Shown here one piece after another: positions 1-7,630 of a stretch of DNA of 64,000 nt. The DNA comes from Lysobacteraceae bacterium NML03-0222 (GTDB taxonomy: Bacteria > Pseudomonadota > Gammaproteobacteria > Xanthomonadales > Xanthomonadaceae): contig NWQM01000005.1 in assembly GCA_002798195.1 (NCBI GenBank), positions 1-64,000 on the forward strand, given 5' to 3'. The position numbers and the translations under genes were made by a program. The notes beneath the pieces are model-generated. The model worked only from the letters and a program-made list of their open reading frames with translations. It made no database searches and was not told where the DNA came from. Numbering within the stretch: the first letter of the stretch is position 1; each line of letters opens with the position of its first letter.

Positions 1-35
1 GAGCCAGCAACCGAAGCTGCCGAAGTGAGCTGGAA

Positions 36-63
36 ACTTTAACACGTCTTTTCGACTTGTCAA
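36..63 (-). promoter_or_regulatory. Predicted sigma-70 promoter reading out of the left edge
   Basis: On the minus strand there is a perfect -35 hexamer TTGACA (58-63), a 16-base spacer and TAAAGT (36-41) as the -10. The sequence after it is GC-rich. No open frame of note lies between it and the window edge, so it should drive a gene or stable RNA that starts to the left. A consensus -35 with a GC-rich discriminator would suit an rRNA or tRNA operon, but that is inference. Confidence 0.5.
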
Positions 64-205
64 CACCCCGAAGGGAAGTTTCCTCTCCAGACTGCGACCG
101 CGTCGCTGCCGGGACGCGAATTATGCACATATCTTTTCCGTTTGCAAAGCTTTTTTTTGTCCATGGCAGAATGCCGGCAATATTCACGCTTTTGGAGCCG
201 GCCTG

Positions 206-658
206 ATGTCTCTCAAACGTATTGTTCCTTTGCTATTGGTAACGCTGCCTGTGCTTGGCTGTGCCAGTGATGGCGGCCAATGGGTTGAACTGGCTGGACA
301 GAGGTTTACGGTGGAAATCGCGGCCGATGATGAGAGCCGGGCACGCGGGCTGATGTTCCGCGATTCGATGCCCGAGGATCACGGCATGTTGTTCATTCAT
401 GACACGCAGGCACCGCAGGCATACTGGATGAAGAACACCCGCATTGCGTTGGACATTCTGTATTTCGACAACCAACGCAAACTGGTTTCACAGCAGCGTG
501 ATGTGCCGCCCTGCACGCTGGGTGACCGCTGTCCGGCCTACCCCAGCCAGGCGCCGGCTCGCTATGTACTGGAATTGAATGCTGGCAAGGCCGCAGAAAT
601 CGGCTTGCAAGATGGTGCGGAGCTGAAGTTCGGCCCCGGCGTGCCGCAGCAGCCTTGA
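206..658 (+). CDS. DUF192 family lipoprotein
   Basis: A 150-residue protein of the DUF192 (COG1430) family, whose biochemical role is not established. The N-terminus is a lipoprotein signal peptide ending in the lipobox VLGC at about residue 19, so the mature protein should be a membrane-anchored periplasmic lipoprotein. The DUF192 domain fills the rest: the conserved RGLMFRDSMPEDHGMLF block near residue 47 and the YWMKNT block near residue 73 are both present. The ATG at 206 is preceded by GGAG at 8 bases spacing. The gene ends 9 bases before the stop of the rubredoxin gene on the other strand, so the two are tail to tail. Confidence 0.85.
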   Translation: MSLKRIVPLLLVTLPVLGCASDGGQWVELAGQRFTVEIAADDESRARGLMFRDSMPEDHGMLFIHDTQAPQAYWMKNTRIALDILYFDNQRKLVSQQRDVPPCTLGDRCPAYPSQAPARYVLELNAGKAAEIGLQDGAELKFGPGVPQQP

Positions 659-667
659 TTGCCGCTG

Positions 668-877
668 TCAGACTTCCTGCATGTCGAAATCATCCTTGCC
701 CACGCCGCAGTCCGGACAAGTCCAGTCATCGGGGATGTCCTGCCAGCGCGTACCTGGCGCGATGCCTTCTTCTGGCAGCCCTTGTGCCTCGTCATAAATG
801 AAGCCGCAAACCACGCACATCCAGGTGCGGAACGGGACGGGGCTGGCAGGGCTTTCGGACATGACGCAGACATTCAT
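668..877 (-). CDS. rubA: Rubredoxin
   Basis: A small iron-sulfur electron carrier of 69 residues. Two CxxCG knuckles are visible, CVVCG near residue 21 and CPDCG near residue 54; these four cysteines bind a single iron. The spacing and the aromatic/acidic residues between them (FIYDEAQG, PGTRW, DDW) are typical. The classical family length is about 55 residues, so the first 15 residues are an extension or the true start is the internal ATG at 862; neither start has a clear ribosome site. It is divergent from thiE-hemL. Rubredoxins of this type usually serve alkane hydroxylases or oxidative stress pathways, and no partner reductase is seen here. Confidence 0.9.
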   Translation of the reverse strand: MNVCVMSESPASPVPFRTWMCVVCGFIYDEAQGLPEEGIAPGTRWQDIPDDWTCPDCGVGKDDFDMQEV

Positions 878-921
878 TTGAAGGAAGATGATGCATTCTC
901 ACATGCTCGCGTCCCATCGAC

Positions 922-1539
922 ATGACTGATTTCCCGCGCCGCGGGCTGTACCTGATTACGCCCGATAGCGATGACACACATCAGCTATTGCGGCGAGCAT
1001 CCCAAGTACTGCCATTTGCAGCCTGCCTGCAATATCGCAACAAGCGCGCCAATGACGAGTGTCGCTTGGCCGAGGCTGCCGCCTTGCGTGAACTCAGCAA
1101 GACATATGGCGTGTGCTTCATCGTCAATGACGATGTCTGGCTGGCGCATGAAGTTGCTGCCGATGGCGTGCATCTGGGTGAGGCCGACAGTTCTCTGCAA
1201 GCGGCACGCGAATGGCTTGGCGAAAACGCCATCATCGGTATCAGCTGCTATGACGATGCCGAACGTGCGCGCGGCGCTGCCGCGCAAGGGGCGGACTATG
1301 TGGCCTTTGGCGCAGTATTTGCTTCTGCCACCAAGCCCGGTGCACGCGCTGCCGCGCTGAGGTTGTTTGCCGACACCGCAGACATTGCCGTGCCAAAGGT
1401 GGCGATTGGCGGCATTACGCCGGACAATGCGCACCAGGTTGTCGCTGCCGGCGCCGACATGATTGCCGTGATTGGCGGTGTATTTGCTGCCGACAACCCC
1501 GTTGCTGCTGCACGTCGTTGCGCGGCTGTTTTTGACTGA
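922..1539 (+). CDS. thiE: Thiamine-phosphate synthase
   Basis: Couples hydroxymethylpyrimidine pyrophosphate with thiazole phosphate to make thiamine phosphate in the cytoplasm. The 205 residues show the family signature along a TIM barrel: QYRNK near residue 38, VNDD followed by ADGVHLG (substrate pocket), GISCYD, the GADYVAFGAVFASATKPGA segment and the C-terminal phosphate-binding strands KVAIGGIT and AVIGG. Length is normal. It is followed after 15 bases by hemL and is probably co-transcribed with it. No thiamine riboswitch was recognised upstream; only about 45 bases separate it from the divergent rubredoxin gene. Confidence 0.93.
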   Translation: MTDFPRRGLYLITPDSDDTHQLLRRASQVLPFAACLQYRNKRANDECRLAEAAALRELSKTYGVCFIVNDDVWLAHEVAADGVHLGEADSSLQAAREWLGENAIIGISCYDDAERARGAAAQGADYVAFGAVFASATKPGARAAALRLFADTADIAVPKVAIGGITPDNAHQVVAAGADMIAVIGGVFAADNPVAAARRCAAVFD

Positions 1540-1554
1540 CAAGAGAAGCCCGAC

Positions 1555-2838
1555 ATGAACCACGCCCGCTCCCATGACCTGTTCACCCGTGCCAAGACGC
1601 TGATGCCCGGCGGGGTCAATTCGCCGGTACGGGCATTCAAGTCCGTCGGCGGCGAGCCGTTCTTCACCGCACGCGCCGAAGGGCCGTATCTGTTTGATGC
1701 CGATGGCAACCGCTATATCGATTATGTCGGCTCCTGGGGGCCGATGATCGTGGGTCACAATCACCCGAAAGTGCTGGAGGCTGTCATCGAAACGGCCAAG
1801 AACGGCCTTTCTTTTGGCACCCCCAATCCGCTGGAAGTCACCATGGCCGAGCGCATCGCCGAACTGGTGCCAAGCTGCGAAATGGTGCGTATGGTCAATT
1901 CCGGCACCGAGGCGACACTCTCGGCCATCCGTCTGGCGCGCGGCGCGACCGGGCGTTCGCGCATCGTCAAGTTTGAAGGCTGCTATCACGGCCATGGCGA
2001 CAGCTTTCTGGTCAAGGCAGGAAGTGGCGCACTGACCTTTGGCGTGCCCACCTCGCCAGGTGTGCCCAAAGCCCTGGCCGACCTTACGCTTACCCTGCCT
2101 TATAACGATTTTGAGGCTGCCACTGTACTGTTCGACGAGCATGGCGCCGATATCGCCGGACTCATCATCGAGCCGGTGGTCGGCAATGCCAACTGCTTGC
2201 CGCCGCGCGCGGGCTATCTGCAACACCTGCGCACACTGTGCAGCCAGCATGGCGCGCTGCTGATTTTTGACGAAGTAATGACCGGCTTCCGCGTGGCGCT
2301 GGGCGGCGCGCAGGCGCGCTACGGGGTAACGCCGGACCTGACGACCTTCGGCAAAATTATCGGTGGCGGCATGCCAGTGGGTGCCTATGGCGGCCGGCGT
2401 GAGCTGATGGAGCAGATTGCACCGGCCGGGCCGATTTATCAGGCCGGTACGCTTTCGGGCAACCCGGTGGCGATGGCTGCAGGCTTGGCGATGCTTGAGC
2501 TGATTGCCGAGCCCGGCTTTTACCCGGCACTGGAGGCCAAAACCCATGCACTATGCGATGGTCTGGAAGCGGCAGCGCGCGAAGCCGGAGTGCCATTTTC
2601 CACGCAGCGTGTGGGCGGCATGTTCGGGCTGTTCTTCAATGCCGAAAAGGTCGATACATATGCCGGTGCAGTTGCCAGCGATGGCGCAGCCTTCAACCGT
2701 TTCTTCCATGCCATGCTGGAGCGCGGCGTGTATCTGGCGCCTTCGGCCTTTGAAGCAGGTTTCGTGTCTTCGGCGCATGATGATGCGGTGATTGCCTCTA
2801 CCCTTGCCGCCGCACGCGAAGCCTTTGCCCAGGTTTGA
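1555..2838 (+). CDS. hemL: Glutamate-1-semialdehyde 2,1-aminomutase
   Basis: Converts glutamate-1-semialdehyde to 5-aminolevulinate, the last step of the C5 route to haem. At 427 residues it has the standard length of this class III aminotransferase-fold enzyme. The PLP lysine is K267 in the motif TTFGKIIGGGMPVGAYGG, and the GTEATLSAIRLAR cofactor-binding block is near residue 122. The ATG at 1555 follows an AAGAGAAG ribosome site. It lies downstream of thiE, and the channel gene begins 5 bases after its stop, which suggests a three-gene transcript. hemN at 31.7 kb serves the same pathway. Confidence 0.97.
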   Translation: MNHARSHDLFTRAKTLMPGGVNSPVRAFKSVGGEPFFTARAEGPYLFDADGNRYIDYVGSWGPMIVGHNHPKVLEAVIETAKNGLSFGTPNPLEVTMAERIAELVPSCEMVRMVNSGTEATLSAIRLARGATGRSRIVKFEGCYHGHGDSFLVKAGSGALTFGVPTSPGVPKALADLTLTLPYNDFEAATVLFDEHGADIAGLIIEPVVGNANCLPPRAGYLQHLRTLCSQHGALLIFDEVMTGFRVALGGAQARYGVTPDLTTFGKIIGGGMPVGAYGGRRELMEQIAPAGPIYQAGTLSGNPVAMAAGLAMLELIAEPGFYPALEAKTHALCDGLEAAAREAGVPFSTQRVGGMFGLFFNAEKVDTYAGAVASDGAAFNRFFHAMLERGVYLAPSAFEAGFVSSAHDDAVIASTLAAAREAFAQV

Positions 2839-2843
2839 GCGCC

Positions 2844-3755
2844 ATGCAAACCGACGAACATGACAGCCGCAATCCCCGGGTGCGGGAGAATATTTTCGAA
2901 CGCACCCACTACCCAGCCAGCCGCGAGGGCTGGCGCTATCGATTGTTCCGGCTGTTCTTTCACCACGACAATCGCGAAGAGCGCAATTTTGACCTGGCAC
3001 TGATTCTGACCATCCTCGCCAGCGTCATTGTGGTGATGCTCGACAGCGTGCCCAGCATCAAGGCCAACTGGCACGAGCCGTTATACGTGGCAGAGTGGGT
3101 ATTCACGCTGCTGTTCAGCATTGAATATCTGGTAAGGCTATGGGTTGTTCGCAACCCGTTACGCTATGCCACCAGCTTTTTTGGGGTGATTGACCTCCTC
3201 GCCATCCTGCCGACTTTTCTCTCCTTGCTGTTCCCGGCCAGCGCCTCACTGGCAGTGGTGCGCATCTTCCGCCTGCTGCGCATCTTCCGCATCCTCAAGC
3301 TGGTGAAATATTCCAGCGAAGCCGGGGTCTTGATTGAATCGCTGCTGCGCAGCCGACGCAAGATTTTCCTCTTTATCACCACCATCCTCACCATCACCGT
3401 CATCTTCGGCGCGCTGATGTATGTGGTCGAAGGCCCCGAGCATGGCTTTACCAGCATCCCCACCGGCATGTACTGGGCGGTGGTGACCATGGCCACGGTC
3501 GGCTATGGCGATATTTCCCCGGCCACACCCGTCGGACGCTTCCTGACTTCGGCGCTCATCATCATCGGTTATAGCATCATTGCCGTACCCACCGGGCTGT
3601 ATGGGGCAGAGCTGATGAAAACCCTGAGCGGCAAGAACCGGCGCATCGTGCGCTGCACCGAATGCAGCCTGACTGACCATGAGGCCGATGCCTGGCACTG
3701 CCGTCGCTGCGGCATGTGCTTGCCACAGCCCGATAGCGAAGACCCAGCGCCATAG
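2844..3755 (+). CDS. Voltage-gated potassium-type ion channel with C-terminal zinc-ribbon-like motif
   Basis: An inner-membrane six-helix channel subunit of about 303 residues (ion transport domain). The potassium selectivity filter TVGYG is at residues 218-222. An arginine-spaced S4 segment (VVRIFRLLRIFRILKLVK) precedes the pore and suggests voltage sensing. Uncommon for this family is the cytoplasmic end, where CTEC and CRRCGMC pairs separated by about 14 residues could form a zinc ribbon. I chose the ATG at 2844; a TTG at 2835 overlapping the hemL stop is the alternative. Tight spacing suggests co-transcription with hemL. Ion selectivity is inferred from the filter only. Confidence 0.88.
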   Translation: MQTDEHDSRNPRVRENIFERTHYPASREGWRYRLFRLFFHHDNREERNFDLALILTILASVIVVMLDSVPSIKANWHEPLYVAEWVFTLLFSIEYLVRLWVVRNPLRYATSFFGVIDLLAILPTFLSLLFPASASLAVVRIFRLLRIFRILKLVKYSSEAGVLIESLLRSRRKIFLFITTILTITVIFGALMYVVEGPEHGFTSIPTGMYWAVVTMATVGYGDISPATPVGRFLTSALIIIGYSIIAVPTGLYGAELMKTLSGKNRRIVRCTECSLTDHEADAWHCRRCGMCLPQPDSEDPAP

Positions 3756-3785
3756 CATGAATTGAGATGCAGTTGCGTTAAAAAT

Positions 3786-3800
3786 TGATAATCACTATCA
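3786..3800. promoter_or_regulatory. Fur box upstream of the TonB-dependent receptor
   Basis: The 15 bases TGATAATCACTATCA form a 7-1-7 inverted repeat that differs from the Fur consensus TGATAATnATTATCA at one position. It lies 79 bases before the chosen start of the receptor gene and nowhere near another start, so iron-dependent repression of that receptor is the natural reading. Confidence 0.8.
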
Positions 3801-3878
3801 TTCTCGCACTTTAAGTTCAGGCACCCCCGGCAGCGGCTATTGCCGGGCAGCCATCTCCCCCGTCTTGAGAGTGCACTC

Positions 3879-6116
3879 ATGAAAAAAACACGCAACTTGC
3901 GCCTTGCGCCGCTTTCTGCTGCGCTGATCGCAGCCATTGCCATGCCTGCATTGGCCGAAACCGCCCCTGCCGCCGCAATGGATGCAGGTGATGCCCGCCT
4001 GCTGGATTCGGTACGCATCATCGCCAACCCGGAAGACCCGCAGACCACCATGGGCTCGGCCTATGAGCTGAACCAGAAGCAGCTGCAAAAGTTCAATTCC
4101 GCCAATGCCAACGATGTGCTGCGCACCGTGCCGGGCGTCTACACCCGTGAAGAAAGCGGCATGGGCCAGTTCCCGCGCATCAGCATCCGCGCTTCCAGCA
4201 CCGGCCGCAGTGACCGCATCTCGGTACTGGTCGATGGCCTGCCGGCAGCGATGGCACCGTATGCCAACACCTCGGCCTATTTCTTCCCGAACATCGGCCG
4301 CATGAATACCGTGGAAGTATTGAAGGGGCCTGAAGTCCTGCTGCACGGCCCGCATACCACCTCGGGCGTGGTGAACATGGTCAGCACCCAGATTCCCGAA
4401 GGCAGTGCCGGCATGGTCAATGCCGAAGTCGGCTCGTTTGGCACCCGCAAAATCCATGCGCACTACGGCCAGACCCAGGGTCAGTGGGGCTGGCTCTTGG
4501 AAACCTATCAGGCGCAGAGTGATGGTTTCCACCAGATTGACCGCCACAAGGGTGATGCCGGGTATGACATCAACGAATTCAACGGCAAGCTGCGCTGGAG
4601 CAGCGCCGAAGGCGCCACCTATCCGCAGCAGCTGGAGCTGGCGCTGAACTACGACCGCGAAGTGCTGAATGTCAGCTATCTGGGTCTGACCGATGCCGAC
4701 TTCCGCGCCAATCCAAACCGCCGCTATGGCCTCAGCGCGCTTGAGCGCATGGATCGTGGCCGCAAGTCGGCCAGCCTGCGCCACCAGATTGATTTTGGCA
4801 GTGCAACCCGCCTGTCCAGCGCCGTTTACTGGAACGACACCTACCGCTATTACAACCGCCTGAACCAAATCAATGGCGTAGGCTTGGGCAACGTGACCAG
4901 CATCATCAATGAAGGCAAGGGCAATGCTGCGCTGTTCCAGGGCATTCTCGAGGGCAGCGCCAATACCACCCATGCCAATGGCGTGCGCTATGGTCATAAC
5001 CACCCCTCGTTCAAGACTCTGGGCGTACAGAGCGAACTCAGCCACCGCTTTGGTCAGGCTGTGGAGCACGAGCTGATCGTTGGCGCGCGCTGGGAGAAAG
5101 ATCGCACGTTCAATGCCGACAAGGGCATCAGCAACAGCTTCTACCAGCAGGTCAATGGCAGCCTGGTTTATCAGCGCACTGCCAGTGCCGCCCAGCAGGA
5201 GGGTGATGCCAAGGCTTGGTCGGTATGGGCGGCTGACCGCATCAAATTCGGCAACTGGTATCTGATGCCGGTGGTGCGTCATGAACATATCCGTACCCGC
5301 GACAATCTGGCCAAGAATGCCACCCCGGCACAAATCGCTGCCCGTAACCAGAACAGCCTGAAGAAAACCACCTTCGGTATTGGCGCCAACTACGCCATCA
5401 ACGAAGCGTGGACCGTGCTTGGCGGCATCCACCAAGGCTTTGCACCTCCGGGCAACCGTGCGGTGAACGGCACCCGCGGCGAAGAAAGCGTCAATTACGA
5501 AGGCGGCCTGCGCTGGCGCAGCCATGGCTGGGGCGTGGACGCCATCGGCTTCCTGACCAACTACCGCAACTCGATGCGCACCTGCCTGGTGGCCAACCCC
5601 TGCCCGGGCGGCATCGTCACCGGCACCCAGCAGACCGGCCGCAAGAAGGTCTATGGGCTGGAACTGGGCGCTTTCGGCACGGTGTATGAGGACGGCAATC
5701 TGCGCATGCCGCTGCGGGTGGCCTATACCCTGACCGATGGTGAATACACCAGCGATTCGGATACCCGCTCGGTGCTGAAGAACGACGTGATCGAATACAC
5801 CCCGAAAAACGTCGCCACCGTGCAGCTTGGTTTTGAAACCAACAACGGCTGGAACAGCTATCTGGCGCTGAACTACCAAAGCCGCGCCTGGACGGCCAGC
5901 AATGCTCGCCGCCCCGGTGTGGACAGCCGCTTCCTGCAAACCGATAGTCTGTTTACGGTGAACTTCACCACCGGCTACGCGCTGACCGAAAACGCCGAGG
6001 TCTATGCCCGGGTGAACAATGTGTTCGACCAGCAACGCATCACCCATCGTGGCGCCGACGGTGCCCGTGGCAATGCACCGCGCGAGTACACCTTGGGCGT
6101 TCGCGTCAAGTTTTGA
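3879..6116 (+). CDS. TonB-dependent outer-membrane receptor, probably for a ferric siderophore
   Basis: A ligand-gated outer-membrane transporter of 745 residues energised by TonB-ExbBD. A signal peptide (MKKTRN, hydrophobic stretch, cut near MPALA-ET) leads into a plug domain with the blocks VLRTVPGVYTREE, ISIRASS, ISVLVDGLP, VEVLKGPEVLLHGPHTTSGVVNM. The C-terminal barrel ends in RVKF, with the usual terminal aromatic. The overall look is FecA/FhuE-like. The start at ATG 3879 has GAGAGTG upstream; an in-frame upstream codon would spoil the signal peptide. A Fur box lies at 3786-3800 and a strong terminator follows. The substrate cannot be named from sequence; iron control argues for an iron chelate. 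Confidence 0.92.
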   Translation: MKKTRNLRLAPLSAALIAAIAMPALAETAPAAAMDAGDARLLDSVRIIANPEDPQTTMGSAYELNQKQLQKFNSANANDVLRTVPGVYTREESGMGQFPRISIRASSTGRSDRISVLVDGLPAAMAPYANTSAYFFPNIGRMNTVEVLKGPEVLLHGPHTTSGVVNMVSTQIPEGSAGMVNAEVGSFGTRKIHAHYGQTQGQWGWLLETYQAQSDGFHQIDRHKGDAGYDINEFNGKLRWSSAEGATYPQQLELALNYDREVLNVSYLGLTDADFRANPNRRYGLSALERMDRGRKSASLRHQIDFGSATRLSSAVYWNDTYRYYNRLNQINGVGLGNVTSIINEGKGNAALFQGILEGSANTTHANGVRYGHNHPSFKTLGVQSELSHRFGQAVEHELIVGARWEKDRTFNADKGISNSFYQQVNGSLVYQRTASAAQQEGDAKAWSVWAADRIKFGNWYLMPVVRHEHIRTRDNLAKNATPAQIAARNQNSLKKTTFGIGANYAINEAWTVLGGIHQGFAPPGNRAVNGTRGEESVNYEGGLRWRSHGWGVDAIGFLTNYRNSMRTCLVANPCPGGIVTGTQQTGRKKVYGLELGAFGTVYEDGNLRMPLRVAYTLTDGEYTSDSDTRSVLKNDVIEYTPKNVATVQLGFETNNGWNSYLALNYQSRAWTASNARRPGVDSRFLQTDSLFTVNFTTGYALTENAEVYARVNNVFDQQRITHRGADGARGNAPREYTLGVRVKF

Positions 6117-6141
6117 TAGCAGGCACAGCCGCCATCAAGCC

Positions 6142-6175
6142 AAGAGCCGGTCCATGCGACCGGCTCTTTGTTTTT
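6142..6175 (+). terminator. Rho-independent terminator after the receptor gene
   Basis: An 11-bp perfect stem, AAGAGCCGGTC paired with GACCGGCTCTT around a CATGC loop, is followed by TGTTTTT. It lies 26 bases after the receptor stop codon. Confidence 0.9.
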
Positions 6176-6251
6176 GGCAAGGCATTTTCATCACAGGCTA
6201 AAAGCAGTCTGCTCCCTCAATACGAGGGCTTTGACCGAGCGTCTTCAGCGC

Positions 6252-6674
6252 TCACCACTCGCCGCTGTTGGGCATGGAAGCCCACGGCTCGGCCGGCGGC
6301 AGGGCTTCGCCCTTTTGCAGCAGCTCAATCGAGATACGGTCGGGGGTGCGCACAAACGCCATGCGGCCATCGCGAGGCGGGCGATTGATGGTAATGCCCA
6401 TCTTTTGCAAATGCGCACACAGCGCATAGATATCGTCCACCTCGAACGCCAGATGGCCAAAATTGCGGGCGCTGCCGTAGTCTTCGTCGCTGCCCCAGTT
6501 GAGGGTCAGCTCGATTTCCGCTTCCGGGTTGGCCGGTGCGGCGAAATACACCAGGGTGAACTGGCCTTGCGCGTTTTCAATCCGGCGGGTTTCCACAAGC
6601 CCCAGACCTTCGGTGAAAAACCGCGCTGTGGCAGCAAGGTCATGGACGCGCAGCATGGCATGCAGGTATTTCAT
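6252..6674 (-). CDS. gloA: Glyoxalase I (lactoylglutathione lyase) family protein
   Basis: Predicted to isomerise the hemithioacetal of methylglyoxal and glutathione to lactoylglutathione. The 140 residues match the short bacterial GloA: MKYLHAMLRV with H5, an EIELTLNWG segment carrying the second ligand, RNFGHLAFEVDDIY with the third, and SIELLQ with the fourth metal-binding residue. The VRTPDRISIELLQ end is diagnostic. It is transcribed with the short-chain dehydrogenase 12 bases upstream. The C-terminal tail (PPAEPWASMPNSGEW) is slightly longer than in E. coli. Confidence 0.9.
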   Translation of the reverse strand: MKYLHAMLRVHDLAATARFFTEGLGLVETRRIENAQGQFTLVYFAAPANPEAEIELTLNWGSDEDYGSARNFGHLAFEVDDIYALCAHLQKMGITINRPPRDGRMAFVRTPDRISIELLQKGEALPPAEPWASMPNSGEW

Positions 6675-6686
6675 CGGGCGCTCGGC

Positions 6687-7508
6687 TTATGGCTCAAGGA
6701 ACAAGTCCGGCAATAGCGGCTGGCTCGGGTCAACGGCATAGTCGCTGAAATTGCGCACCCCGGCCTGATACAGCACTTCTTCATCAATGAAGAACTGCCC
6801 GTTGGTTTCGCTGGCCGGACGGGTGAGGATGGCATGCGCGGCATCGGCGACGATTTCCGGCTTGCGGCAACGCTCAATGGCAACGCCCGGAATCATGTTC
6901 AGCGCATCAGTGGCGATGATGGTGCGCGGCCAAAGCGCATTGACGCCAATCCCCTGCCCGGCCAGCTCCGCAGCCAACCCCAGGGTGACAAAGCTCATGC
7001 CCATCTTCGCCAGCGTGTAGGCGGTATGCGGCGCCCACCACTTGGGGTCAAGCGAGGGCGGCGGCGCCAACGTCAGGATATGTGGATTGCTCGATGAGCG
7101 CAGATGCGGCAGACAGGCCTGCGCACAGAGAAAACTGCCACGGGCATTGACCTGATTCATCAGGTCGTAGCGCTTCATCGGCGTATCCATCACCCCCGCC
7201 AGCCAGATGGCACTGGCGTTATTGACCAGGGCATCAATCCAGCCAAAGGCATCCACGGTGGCGGCCACTGCGGCCTTGACCTGGTCTTCGTCACGGATGT
7301 CACACTTGATGGCAAGCGCCTTGCCGCCTGCGGCGCGGACTTCTTCGGCTACGCTGTGGATGGTGCCGGGCAGGCGTGGATTGGGCACGCCGGATTTGGC
7401 GACAATGGCGATATTGGCGCCATCACGCGCCGCACGCAGCGCGATGGCGCGGCCAATGCCACGCGAAGCGCCGGTGATGAACAAGGTCTTTCCCGAAAGT
7501 GTGTTCAC
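6687..7508 (-). CDS. Short-chain dehydrogenase/reductase of the HSDL2 type
   Basis: A cytoplasmic NAD(P)-dependent oxidoreductase of 273 residues. The Rossmann motif TGASRGIG, NNAS and the catalytic YxxxK (AYTLAKMG) are present. The segment before the tyrosine (APPPSLDPKWWAPHTAYTLAKMG) is characteristic of the hydroxysteroid dehydrogenase-like 2 group, and the canonical catalytic serine is not in its usual place. The GTG at 7508 is chosen because GGGAA lies 8 bases upstream; frames further upstream lack a site. The neighbour gloA is likely in the same transcript. The substrate is unknown; acyl-CoA or hydroxy-acid metabolism is a guess from the family. Confidence 0.85.
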   Translation of the reverse strand: MNTLSGKTLFITGASRGIGRAIALRAARDGANIAIVAKSGVPNPRLPGTIHSVAEEVRAAGGKALAIKCDIRDEDQVKAAVAATVDAFGWIDALVNNASAIWLAGVMDTPMKRYDLMNQVNARGSFLCAQACLPHLRSSSNPHILTLAPPPSLDPKWWAPHTAYTLAKMGMSFVTLGLAAELAGQGIGVNALWPRTIIATDALNMIPGVAIERCRKPEIVADAAHAILTRPASETNGQFFIDEEVLYQAGVRNFSDYAVDPSQPLLPDLFLEP

Positions 7509-7630
7509 GCTGATTTCCCGAAATGTCAGTCGCCCGATTATAGATTTGCTGGAGCCAACACCTGCCATGAAATGAACAAAGCGCCTGACGCGGCTGCTGA
7601 ACATGAATACACGCCACCTATAATTCCGGC

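Noticed and set aside
985..2547. Open frame of 520 codons on the minus strand opposite thiE and hemL
   Set aside because: The plus strand encodes two complete, recognisable enzymes; the antisense translation is of low-complexity composition with no family resemblance.
3837..6047. Open frame of 736 codons on the minus strand opposite the TonB-dependent receptor
   Set aside because: It is a by-product of high GC and codon bias. The plus strand has a full receptor with signal peptide, plug and barrel motifs; the minus translation shows no domain.
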